Below, in pieces: positions 27,513 to 38,758 of a stretch of 64,000 nt of DNA. The translations under genes and the position numbers were made by a program. The DNA lies in assembly GCA_020055645.1 (NCBI GenBank), contig CM034547.1:6798280-6862279 (forward strand), given 5' to 3'. The DNA comes from Tomocerus qinae (Eukaryota; Arthropoda; Collembola; Entomobryomorpha; Tomoceridae). The first letter of the stretch is position 1, and the number at the start of each line of letters is the position of its first letter. The notes under the pieces are model-generated. The model ran no database searches. It was not told where the DNA came from and was given only the letters and a program-made list of their open reading frames with translations.

Positions 27513-29277
27513 ATGAAAAATTATTGCATTCTGCTGAATGGACACTGCAGACCAACGGTTTACAATGTAGTAAAGCGTGAGTCATGAGTAGATGAATGTT
27601 TTTCTTTCTTTCTAGTTTTTAATTGGATTACATTTGTTCTACTAATATTGATTTTGCAATAATATTCATTTGAACCACAAACTATTTGTTTCAGGATGGT
27701 TCCAAATACACTCCATCCAAGGACCTACTATTGAAGATGTGGCAGGCTTTAAGCAAGACTTATACGGAAAGTTAACTCGAGAAAATATAAGAGAGCTACA
27801 AAATTTTCCAATCCCGAAAATTAACAATGCGGAAGTCAAGGCCAAACGGAGTAGCTTATTTACTGAAGAAAAACAGAAACAATACAAATCCATCGGAAGA
27901 ATCGAAAAAATTGACGTAGAATATGCTGGTTCCACATTTGCTGATCCGGCTACTTTGTTGATGAACAAAAACATATCGACTCCTTTCCATTGTGCTCAAC
28001 GTAAACTGTTTTATTTTTAAAGTAGAATGTAGACGCAATAGTGTATTGTTATATTCAAAACGAAGTTTCATTATGTTATTTAAATGTAGATTTTGGTGAG
28101 ATTCTGATTCAGAAAAGCGTTGCTGCAGAAGTTAATGGACAATTATGGGATATGCATAAACCTTTTGAAGAGAATTGTAAACTCAGATTTTTAAATATGA
28201 AAATGAAAGATGAAGACCCATTTCATGTAAAACGAGCACATTATAATGATACTTTTCAATTTTTTTATATTTGCTGAAGAAAATGATGAAGTAATTTGAA
28301 TGTATAGGTCAACAGAATTTTTTGGAGAAGCTGTTCTTTTATGCTAGGGTGTGTTGCTGAAAGAGCTTTCAAGGATCAAGTTTATGTTGAATTGCATAGC
28401 TTTCCATCTCCAAATGGTACGTTGGGAAATAAGAAAGATTGGTTTTCAAATAAGTATTTGGGACACTAATGTATTTAAATGTACCACTTTATTTATTAGT
28501 ACGCAGTGGAAGTTTTGTATACGATGTTGATCTCAAATTAGAAGATTGGAAGCCCAACTCTGTACGGTAGCCATTTAATTGCTTGTCTGATAGACTCATT
28601 GCAGTTTTGGAAATCAATTGTTTCTTTGTTTTTTTAGGATGAAATGCGAGTCCTTAGTTCCGAGATGATGAAACTATCCCGAGAAAAGTTAAATTTTGAA
28701 AGACTAGAAGTTAATGTGGACTTAGCGCTGGAAATGTTTGAAGACAACAAATACAAGCATAAGCAAATTCCTGAAATCGCCAATACATCGCACGATGGCA
28801 AAACAATATGCTTATATAGAATTGGGGACTTTGTGGATATAAGCCGAGGTCCAATGATGAGTCATACAGGATTGCTAGGAAAATGTACAATAACAGCAGT
28901 TCACCATTTGCCACAAGCTAATACAATCTCTGAAACATTATACAGGCTACAAGGAATTGCATTACCTGTAGATTTCCTCGTAAGTGTCGGAAAAGATTTC
29001 CATGAATATTTTATTTTCTGATTTTTGTCTATAATGCTAATAGTGTTACAAATGTGTCATTGTGATTTTGAGTAACAAGTCTTTTACGCTATTGTTATCT
29101 ACGTTATACTTATTTTTTTATTAATGGTGTTTCAATTGTTTTATGTAGTTAAACCATGTTGCTTACGGACTGATTGAAGAAAGGGGTCGAAAATTGAATT
29201 CCGCTAGAATTCCTGGAGTTGATTATAGCCATAAACGTATTGAAAGTCATCCTGCTGAGAATGTGTCTGTAGCATGA
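27513..29277 (+). CDS. MRPL39: Mitochondrial large ribosomal subunit protein mL39
   Basis: Seven exons: 27513-27576, 27695-28000, 28090-28226, 28308-28416, 28500-28561, 28638-28979, 29149-29277. Every joint is phase-consistent; 382 residues. The short first exon was chosen because its GTGAGT donor has the required phase. It also gives a basic, Arg-bearing N-terminus suitable as a mitochondrial presequence. The body matches mL39 strongly: MNKNISTPFHCAQ, VNGQLWDMHKPF, FWRSC then MLGCVAERAFKDQ, and YRIGDFVDISRGP. mL39 descends from the TGS and second-additional domains of threonyl-tRNA synthetase and sits on the mitoribosome large subunit. It has no catalytic role. Likely poly(A) signal at 29425. 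Confidence 0.95.
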
Positions 29278-29424
29278 AATCTCTGTATGAAGTATGAAGT
29301 AAAAAATGAGTGATGGGCCATATTGGGTTTAGCCAACGATACTAATATATGTTTTTACGCCGGCTCACTTACACTACGCCGCCTACTACCACACCTAATA
29401 TTATATCGGTTTATGAAAGTGACC

Positions 29425-29430
29425 AATAAA
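29425..29430 (+). terminator. Poly(A) signal AATAAA (mL39)
   Basis: Canonical AATAAA, 148 bases after the mL39 stop codon. Confidence 0.6.
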
Positions 29431-30326
29431 TATTCAAGTACAGCTGTTACATATACTTAGTAATGGAGAAGTCTTTATTCCCTGTGCAAAGTGCGATACC
29501 ACAACCAATGACTATATTTGAATTCAACTAGAAGTGTAGTAATTAGGTATATAATTATTAGGTTGATTCCCCAACCATCCTTGTCCCTATTCCATGATAA
29601 GAACTATCAGAATCCGAGTCCCCACTCCCAAATATATATATTTAAGTTTGACTATATTGTATTATGCGTATTATACTTACTGTTTGGTAAGGTACTAATA
29701 TTATTATTGGTACCTATAAGTCAACAATATTACTATAAATAATAATAATGATAGTACATAATAAGGAACTAAATCGTAATATCAATGTAGTTTAAAGCAG
29801 TAGTAAAAAGTGAAATACAAAATGTTAGTTAGCAGAAGTACAGTTTGCTTATCACTACTAAAAGCACGCACTAGTCATTAATACCTCAACGGTTATAATA
29901 TTAATATTATTTATATAAACTTTCGATGCATTTTTACGTTGAGGTAAGAGATTCATAGTAAATATCAATATTGTTTACCTGCTTAAAATATCCATAAACT
30001 GCATTACGGTTTAATATGCATTACATCTATTTAATTTAAATGCTGCAGTGTTACTTTGCATTTGAGTTTAAAGAAATATCTATGTAGCTATAATAATATG
30101 CATAGATATGCACAAATATATCTATTTAACTAACTAAATTAGTAATTAGCAATACAGGATATTTCTACACCTATCTATTGGTATATTGCTAAATAGACTC
30201 TACAAAGTGGTAATTGAAGCAACATATTTAGGAAATAAACCATACAAAACCAAAAAAACAACACTAATTTAGTCCAGTTCCAGTCTGTTGTCTGTCTATA
30301 GTCTTCTAACCCATTTCCAACTGGTT
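29431..30326. other. Intergenic between convergent genes
   Basis: AT-rich spacer between the ends of the mL39 gene and the BTB zinc-finger gene. Nothing else recognised. Confidence 0.5.
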
Positions 30327-32189
30327 TTACATATCTTCATCAAAATCATCCATCCTGTCATCTTCGGATGGGAATTCGGATTTACGACGATGCATGTACA
30401 TATGCTTGTAGTAGACTCCTTTAGAGCTAACTTGTTTCCCACAAATTGGGCAAAGTAAAACGACCCCTTCTTCCAAATGTGATCTCTTCATATGAACTTT
30501 AAGACTAGTTTTCTTCACAATCTTTGCGCAAGTTGGACAGGCAACCCTTTCTTCTATATCTTTATTGTCTTCCTCTCCGTCACTCGCATCTTCATTTTCA
30601 CCTTTCCTTTTCTTCGATCGTCTTTTAGTGGCAGGTTTATTAGTTGTGTGTGTAACAGAAAATGTGGTAACTGGGACTGTTGCTTCAGTGTTGCTGGTAG
30701 TTGGTAAAATGTGAACTGGAGAATTCACACTATCATCAACATCTAAATCAATCACTTCCGGATATTGGATTTCTGACTGGTGGGAGTGTGAGCTGGAACT
30801 CATTGGAGATTCAGAAAGGGTTTGATTCTGTTCTTCCAATCCAGTTACACCTTGATCATCAGGAATAAACGTATAGCCAATAATAGATCCATCCGACTGA
30901 TTTTGAATTTGAATCATCTTTTGCTTAGGACCACCTCCTATGGGATTGTAAATTGAATTGAAGATACTTTCAGAAACTGCTTGATCATCCCTAGAAGGAT
31001 CTACCAGGGTCTGTTAAAAATCAAAATCGCAATGTGAATAATTGTTTGGTTATATCATTATGCATCTATTCGTATATGTATAACAAGTATGTAAAAATGC
31101 ATTTGCTAGCGTTTTCTCATTCTCACCTGGACATCAGTGTTTGTATGGATAAAGTTCTGGAGTACCATGACGGATTCAACTACCGGTTTTGTTTCAGGTT
31201 TTACTTTTTTCGAGTCAAATGCGATGACTTCATCTGGTGGTGAAATACCATTGCCACATCGTGGGCTCTTTTTTTGATCGGTTGCGTAATTTTCGATTTG
31301 ACGGATCGTCGTGGAACCAATCACAGTTTGATGCGCTTGAGTAGACTGATATTTTTGCTGTTGTCTTTGGAAGATCGGGAATGGTTTGATAGATGTGCTG
31401 GTTCCAGGACTGCTTTTTGTCACAGAAACGTTTTCTACTGGGGAACTTTGGGCAGAAGCGACAGAAACAGATGTTCGTGGTATCATTAAACATTTTGGAA
31501 TGGATGTAGTGACTGCAGTGTTGGCCACTGTCATTTCAGTTGTTTCAATAAAAGAATCATCTCCAGCAACAGGAGTAGTTTTCAGATTTATGATGTTAGG
31601 ACAGTTAGGTGTCATATTTATAAAAGTAGTTAGTGGATCCACTTCAGAAAGTGTCCTTGTAGATACGAATTCAGTTGTTGAGTCCACTGGGATTTCTGAA
31701 TGGTTCTGCACTTTCATTTTGCTCAATCCAGCTATTTTGAAATTGTCTGCAGTTTTCAAAAATCTATCCGCATCATCTTGTGGAACAAGAATTTTCCCCT
31801 GGTACATAAAACGCAGTATCAATTCGAAGTCCTCCGAACTTGTTTGTCTTAAAATCACTATTGGATGAGGAGTGGGATTACTCTAAAGAGAAAGATTTAA
31901 ATATTATATAGATAATCAAAGAATGAATTTTATGCAACTAAAATTCACTACCATTACATGTATTTATATACGTAAGTCTTACAATAAAGATTTCCCGAAA
32001 ATACGAACTCCATACGGACAAAATTACGCGATGAGCCTTGAATGATCGTCCTTCGCAAATTAAAGTAACATCTGCCAAATCATCATTTTGGTACAGTGTA
32101 GAAAATCCATTGATAACGAATGAATCGTATTCATTCCACATTAAAGCTACCAGCCCCTTAGATCCCAGGCTATTCTTTCCAGACATCAT
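30327..32189 (-). CDS. BTB/POZ zinc-finger transcription factor
   Basis: Three exons, high to low: 32189-31983, 31882-31127, 31010-30327, all in phase 0; 548 residues. A BTB domain occupies about residues 15-115: LADVTLICEGRSFKAHRVIL, then SSYFREIF, HPIVIL and ELILRFMYQGKI. This is the Tramtrack/Lola type, used for dimerisation. A long Ser/Thr-rich linker follows, with a basic cluster KRRSKKRK that probably serves as a nuclear localisation signal. Near the C-terminus are two C2H2 fingers: C479/C482/H494/H499 (CPTCAK) and C508/C511/H524/H528 (CPICGK). Two fingers and an acidic tail fit the insect BTB-ZF class. Its DNA target and tissue role cannot be inferred. Two adjacent ATGs start the frame, and either could be used. 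Confidence 0.93.
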
Positions 32190-33430
32190 TATATTGAGTT
32201 TTTGGATAAGTCTAATAATTTGTGTGTCTCTGCCTTGCTTCTTATATTATGACAAGCTCTCTATTTGACAATTTAGTGTATCTATCTCCGTTCGCAGCAC
32301 GCACAATACAAATATACAAAATATTTTAGTCGATAAATGTGTTTTATTAAAGAAAAATTCTCTACTTTTATGAACTAAAAATGTAATCTTAATATAATTC
32401 TTTATCCACCATCTAATGAACAATCCTAAACAGAACAATACCTATCTCAAAGTCGACCTTGAGCAATTCGATACTTTGGCGCTTGAACAATACAATAATA
32501 CTAGAAAGTGCTGAAAGAGGAACAAATAGTACCTGCACATGCAGAGTAGACGCAAAAGTTGAAGATTCTAAAGATATGCTTCATATTATTTAATATTGTT
32601 TGCACAGAAGCATAGAGCAAAGACAGTATTAACCATATTGACATTTACTTATCTATAGACTGAACTCAAATCAAATAATAATATTATAGACTAGACTTGA
32701 TTCAATGGAAATTGATTTTGTCTAGTGTATCAGTGTCTGTACATACAATGCGAAATAAATACATCATGCAGGAAATTGTCGTGATAAATATACCGTCTAA
32801 AGGAAAATCCTCCACAAGAAATACTACAGTACGAATGTACTTGAACATTGCACCTAAAATGTGTATATACTCATAACCTATTTATTTGACATCTAGTCCT
32901 AATCACGTCATTTTCAAAATATTGAATATTCTAGCTATTGTGTTTATATTTACTCTGTACCAAATGTAAGGTTTATAATGCAGCGTATACAATTTGCAAA
33001 TTAACTAGCGTTAAAAAGAAATGCCAAATGCTAACAATCGGAAATTGACATAATTCATTAAGCTTTAAACTCTCTCCTGAACATGACGTATCAGAATATT
33101 ATTTTCTTGGTAAAACAAAAATACTAATAATATTTCGATTTGGGAAAAATGGATCAAAGACCAATCACATAGAAAACACCGAAATGAGAATATTTGTACA
33201 TAGATACTACAATGGAAACTTGAAGTATATTTCTCTAAGTAATTACACATAACAGTACAAAAACTCATTTATTTCTTTTGTTAACGAGCTTAACACTTAA
33301 GTATAACAAGAAAGACTCCTAATTAATTACAAATAACAAGTTTCAAAAATTAATTGGATGTGTGTGCTTTAAATGCAACTTTATCAGCAACGGAGTAATC
33401 ATTTTGAGCCAAGTTCAGTCTTTACCAAAT
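32190..33430. other. Intergenic
   Basis: 1.24 kb between two minus-strand genes. It should contain the promoter of the BTB zinc-finger gene, but no clear motif stands out. Confidence 0.5.
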
Positions 33431-34473
33431 TTAGTCTTCACGTTTTAAAATTCTAAATTTCCAAAGCTGGCTGGTTATCATTGGAGCTTCCTCTTGACAA
33501 ACCCTTTCTTGGACTTCTTGATACATCCTAAAAATGAGTGGCATAAAAATATATAATAATTAATTTTACCATGTAATATTTCAATTAATTATCATAATTT
33601 ACAGTTTAACTCTGTTTCGATATGGATGTAGTATTACACTAATAGTGATATAATATGTTACATTTTTACTTGAGGTCACTCTTACCCCATGCCAGTGAGA
33701 CACATTTTAGATTCAGTATTTCTAATTTGATATTTTTCCATCGCCATAAGTGTAATTTTCCACTGTCTTTTAAATGTATAGACATTTTTCGTTTGTTCAT
33801 AAGTGACAGGATTTGTCGCAGAGGAATTTGTTTCCATTGGACTTATTTCGTATCTTCCCAATGATTGGAAATCTAGAGAATAAAGCTCATTCAAAATTAT
33901 ACTTGACTGAATATTAACCTATCCACCAAATGTATGAACGTATTTGGTATTTCCGTATTTTAATATTATCGATTCCGCAATTAAACAGTTAAATAAAGCC
34001 TTACTCTCAACCAGCCAATCTTGAGATTTTTTGGCCTGAAATGGTTCTAATATTACGGCCTTTTCAGAGTCAATTTTGGTATCCGAAATTGTAAGTGCCT
34101 AATTTGCATACAAAAACAAAAAAAATGTTATTAAATTGCGATATATTCTTGACTCATGGGAAAAGGAAACCAATTGCACTTCCATTGTTAATTGACAACA
34201 ATTACTTCCATCGGAATCAATGAAAAAACCAAATCCTAATTGAATCATGATAAAAAAATCTCCATAAACTTACCCCATCATCTTTAGTGCACTGGATTGA
34301 GTATTTTGTGTCCCTTAGAAATTCCTGATGAACTTGAAAATAAAATCAATGTAAATATTTCGTAAATAAATTGCAGATATAATAATGTAATTTTGGATAG
34401 AATTACCTACATAGCCTGCAAAACAGAACACCGAATTAAACATTAAAAATGGAATAAGCACTTTAATCACCAT
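33431..34473 (-). CDS. Small secreted orphan, possible beta-trefoil fold
   Basis: Five short exons, high to low: 34473-34407, 34332-34274, 34098-34005, 33872-33686, 33527-33431; 167 residues. No exon contains a long frame. The gene was found by following signal peptide and splice phases, and all four junctions agree. The start gives a clear signal peptide (MVIKVLIPFLMFNSVFCFA). The mature part holds repeated segments such as YSIQCTKDDGALTISD, SQDWLVEN, RQWKITLM, YQIRNTESKMCLTG and SQLWKFRIL. The spacing of aromatic Trp and Tyr-x-Ile strands resembles a ricin-B-type beta-trefoil, though QxW motifs are degenerate. Three cysteines remain in the mature form. No named family is recognised. It could equally be an unrelated all-beta secreted protein. 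Confidence 0.75.
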
Positions 34474-37391
34474 CCTGGTGTTTAGACAGTTGTTGGTTGG
34501 TATATTTATTCGTGACTTAGTGGGCAGTTGTATTTGTCAGTGAATTATCTAGTGCAAGCACAACTGGTGATTGCACCTCCATGCACTTATGTAAATCTCT
34601 GGTGCACAGTCTTGGAAGAATTGAAACAATTGAAAGTGATGATACAGTCATTATATAGTGAACCCCATAGTGACTGACGATTGCCAACGGCAGTGACATT
34701 CGTGAAAAAATAGAGATGCTCTGTTAAGATGAGAGTCTGTTAATTCTCGTCGATAAAACAAGACAAGATCAGAGAGCAGTGCCAATGACACTTGACAAAT
34801 TTTGGGTTAAGGGAATTGGTTCATTTTACTGTTGACGAGTCGGAAAGCGGATGTGCATCTCTCCTTACTATCTCTGACTATCACAATTAACTGCAATGCC
34901 CATTATACCCATATTTACCCTGTCAATAATCCATTTCGTAGCTGCTTACCCTTATGCTTAATCGCTCTACATGCAACGTTCCTTCAATCAATGCATTATG
35001 TAGGTACACGAACATGAAAACATAACTTGATATGATGGAGGTACTATTACGTTTACAGCCCATTATAATTTCTTGCACACTTGCACCTCGTAAACAGTTC
35101 AACAAGTTTTTGTCAGTCTAGCTCACAAAAAACTTAGAGCCCACAGACTGGATAGATAAGCAGCTGCAGTTTCTGCACCTGTAAACAGTACAACTTATCT
35201 CCATTTTTTAATTATCACTTTTTCACAATGTGCATCAGGTAAAAATAAAGTATAATCTCTTTAAAAAGTGAACTTTAAATTTTTTGATGGATGTTCATTG
35301 CACTAGCAATACATTCACTAGTTCTTAACACTAGCACTGTACACTATGTTCTTAACTTTTAACTTATTTTTTGTATATCCTACCTTTTAAGTTTATACTA
35401 TTCCAATATGTCTATAAGTGAAACTATATCCTATAAAATGTATTTGTATCTATTGATGCAGTAATGTACGAGAGATTTTGAGGTGTGGAGAATGAATGCC
35501 TTGACCTACTGTTGCTGTTTTATGAAATGTCAGTTCCTGTTTCCATTTCGCTTGATGCTCAATTCAACTGCCAAGAACAACAAGACGTGCAGTCTAGCAA
35601 ATTGGAAAACCAATACCAATATGATTTAATTAGACAGTCTATAAAAGAGGTTTGGTTTCCTTTTCGACAGACACAAGAATCAATAAAATCTAGATTTCAT
35701 TTTCCTGTGACGAGGAGGTTAGCGTGGGAAAGGAAAGGTTTTATAAGAGCTATAACATTATCGTTTCACAAATCATTAGCGCTTACGATTGTTACGATTA
35801 CACATGTAGTAATTGCAGAAAAGTAAATATTGTTGCGTGGAGTAGATTGGGAGAAACAGTAATAAGTGAAAATGAAAATCAATTATTATTACACTCAAAA
35901 GTACATAACGTTGGCAGACAGGTAGATGACATATTGACTACATGTAGGTGCATGGCTGCGAGTCAACTTGTCTTTCCATTTTCTCTTTCGTTCATATTTA
36001 GTTGTATCCAAATTGACACTTCCACTGTATCTTCTTTGGACATATCTATTTGACATTTATCATCAACCAAAGTCTCCGCAAGAAATATAGAATTGTCAAG
36101 AGCTTTTAAAATTTTACGCATTTTCGAAACTTTATTATTAATTATATAATAAAGTTGCCTTTCTAATACAAAAGAGTACTTGTCAAGCTGAAACTGTAAT
36201 ACAAAGATACATTGGTACACAAAGATAGAACCAAAGTTACATTGAAATCTAGCAATTTTTTAATTTTTGAAATTTTCCTCCATTCAGGGACTGGTAGTCT
36301 ATTTTTCCCATTTATGAACTCGGTCGTCCTATTTACCTATTTACCCTTGATAGAAATAGTAACTGAAAATTAGAAATAGTATTCGCATACCCTTATTGTA
36401 ATGCACACAATTTATATGAGGCATGGGCAACTAAATGAGAACCTAAAAGGCACATACTCATACTCATAACTGTAGGAATATGTAAGAAATGTTGGTTTTA
36501 ATACATGAGCTTTGCAATTCCATGAAGTTGACGACTCCAGGTCGAATTGCATAGTAAAAAACTGTCTTTGTGCTTTCTATTACTAAGTAAGCTTGCTTTT
36601 TTGTCTGAGAATGCGTAGGATGTGGAAATCAACAAACGTGACGACAAAAACCATACTTATTTACATTATGTAAATTAAGGTATTAATTAGGTACCTATCA
36701 AAATACACTATCATGCATAATAATACCTACTCCTACTGCAGTGTGTGCGTTGGACTAGTCATTATGAACGAAGGATTACAAACAAAGTCGCAATAATGCA
36801 CTGCAAATACAGATAGATTATGGATGGATTTCCCTAATCTATCTTTTAGTATTAGTCTGTACAAATTGTACAACTGCAAGGTGCATTTTCATGCTAATCG
36901 TCTTATTTATGGTATGAAAAAACGAGACGAGACGTAAAATTTAAATCCGAATTTAACGTCCAACTGAAGTTTCAAGTGTTATATCATGGACATAATTACA
37001 TTTTTCACTGATTTCAGTATTCATTACACGGGTATTAAAATCTATTTAATAGGTGACCAATTATTTGATTACGATTAGTTTAATAGATTGTATGGAGTTA
37101 ATCAATACTGACTCGCTAAATCTGCACCAGTTTGAGTGAATGCTTCTCGTGGGCATTAAAATTATATGGTGAATAAATTAAGTTAAAAGTTTTCTGAAAT
37201 ACTAATTTCATTTATTCAAGACAATTCATTATACTCGCGAAAATAGCAATGCTGAAAAAGATTTTCTAAATAAGTCAGGTACATACGTGTAATACAGCGA
37301 CATTAAGAATGACATATACTATTTGGTAACAATGCTAGAATCAAGATTTTCTCATACAACATTGGTTTCTTGAAGGACGGTAAATGATGGG
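34474..37391. other. Intergenic
   Basis: 2.9 kb with no confirmed gene. Frames at 35485-35826 (+) and 35963-36220 (-) are protein-like in part but lack starts or neighbouring exons. Confidence 0.45.
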
Positions 37392-37399
37392 TATAAATA
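37392..37399 (+). promoter_or_regulatory. TATA-like box on the plus strand
   Basis: TATAAATA is followed about 50 bases later by ATG (37446) and a very short frame. After a possible acceptor at about 37509 there is a hydrophobic run LAALFAV. If used, the transcript would run antisense into the 3' end of the prepropeptide gene. It may be a relic of a small secreted-peptide gene. Confidence 0.3.
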
Positions 37400-37557
37400 G
37401 AATTCACAGCAAAATCCGGAAGACAATTCAAACCAAGTAGAAAAGATGAAACTCGGAAATTTCTCCTGAAACGATGATAGAGTTCATTTGAATCATATTA
37501 AATATTAGCAGCTCTATTCGCTGTCATGATTCGGAAATTGCTCTTTAACTTACAAAA

Positions 37558-38061
37558 TTAGCGGCCATAGCCTCCGTAACCAAATCCTCCGTATCCGCCG
37601 TACCCACCAAATCGACGTCCGTATCCTAATAAGAGAGAAAGTGTATAGTTAGTGTACATTCTTTGGAAACAAAATTTGTTCCACCGAATCCAGTGGAATT
37701 AAATAAAATTTGGTATTACCGAATCCTCGTCGTCGGAATCCGTAGCCACCGTATCCGCCATATCCACCATAGCCTCCAAAGAACTGTCTCTTTTGTCTTA
37801 TTTTCCCTGCTTTAGCATTTAAGGAAACAAAATCTCAACACCAACCAAAAATTGACAGAAATTAGTTGAGAATATAAGATTCTTACCATCAGATGACGGT
37901 TCAGCGGATTTCAGTAATTCCGAAGCATCCGATTCAGGATTCAACGCTTGGCCAAAACTTTCCTGTAGTGGAGAAGATTCGGCAAAGGGCGACTGCTCTT
38001 CAGCACTGCATACTACAGCGGCAATGCAGACTAAACCGGCAATGATCACCAAGTAATTCAT
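37558..38061 (-). CDS. Prepropeptide with Gly/Tyr/Arg-rich cationic mature peptide
   Basis: Three exons, high to low: 38061-37887, 37806-37720, 37625-37558; 109 residues. The acceptor of exon 2 could also lie 3 bases earlier, adding one residue. The ATG at 38061 starts a signal peptide (YLVIIAGLVCIAAVVCSA). Then comes an acidic, Ser/Glu-rich propiece of about 40 residues. Next is a basic stretch ending KR (KIRQKR), a standard convertase site. The remaining ~48 residues are QFF followed by GGY repeats broken by RRR and GRR. Signal, anionic propiece, KR and a cationic Gly/Tyr-rich product is the architecture of precursor antimicrobial or neuropeptide-like peptides of invertebrates. A structural or cuticular peptide is also possible. 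A TATA box lies 108-115 bases upstream. Confidence 0.85.
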
Positions 38062-38168
38062 GATTTCACTGTTTGTAATAAATGAATGGAGGAATCTGTT
38101 TTCAAATGAATGCAATGGTATTTGACAGCTACCAAAAGGAGAGTGAGAAGTCTAGCTAAAGAGACTGG

Positions 38169-38176
38169 TATTTATA
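38169..38176 (-). promoter_or_regulatory. TATA box of the prepropeptide gene
   Basis: TATAAATA on the minus strand, a little over 100 bases before the ATG. This is consistent with a leader of about 80 bases and a strongly regulated promoter. Confidence 0.65.
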
Positions 38177-38581
38177 CCCTGAGGAGTCGTGACTACCAGA
38201 GGAAGATGCAACGAGGGCAAAAAATATTTCCAGCAGCTAAATGAGTCAACGTGTCATGTATGAAATATTGTGTATTTTCCACCAAGAGAGCATAAAAAAG
38301 TCGAAAATAATGCTCTCCTAGATCTTTTTGTACGACGACAGAAGTAATTGGTACCTAAGTATTGTGATGGCAAATTTTGCATGTGTTTTTGCATAGGTAG
38401 TTTATAGTGATGTCACATTCAATAGAGGTTATGATGAACTGGAGAAAACTGGATTAAAACTGCGCAGTCATTGTCAGCGTATTAAACTCGGCTTCCAAGA
38501 ATTAATGTGTCTGTGAAAACCCTCTCTCACAAGAATTGGATTGATCACAGTTTTACTCTCAAAATAACAAACCGTGCTTAT

Positions 38582-38587
38582 TTTATT
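38582..38587 (-). terminator. Poly(A) signal AATAAA (mosaic trypsin gene)
   Basis: Minus-strand AATAAA, about 170 bases after the stop codon of the neighbouring protease gene. Confidence 0.5.
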
Positions 38588-38758
38588 AATGGATAAGATA
38601 TGTACAGATTTCTATCATATGTACAAAAATACTTACAAAAAAATCGAATCAGCCTCTTTGTAACTTTTTACCTATCTGTACAGATACCTACCTTAAAGTT
38701 TTACAAAATACTGTCCTTAATATCTATTAGTATTATTACTCTGTACAAATTGTAAGTA

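Noticed and set aside
33890..34010. In-frame TAG in the readable stretch of the secreted orphan gene, suggesting a pseudogene
   Set aside because: It falls inside an intron with GTAAGG donor and CTCTAG acceptor. Using that intron restores a consistent phase and uninterrupted frame.
35485..35826. 113-codon plus-strand frame
   Set aside because: Starts at a GTG. It has no domain, no splice context and no neighbouring exons.
35963..36220. Minus-strand 85-codon frame with helical, Lys/Glu-rich composition
   Set aside because: Starts at GTG. No credible upstream exon or family could be identified, so it is too weak to call.
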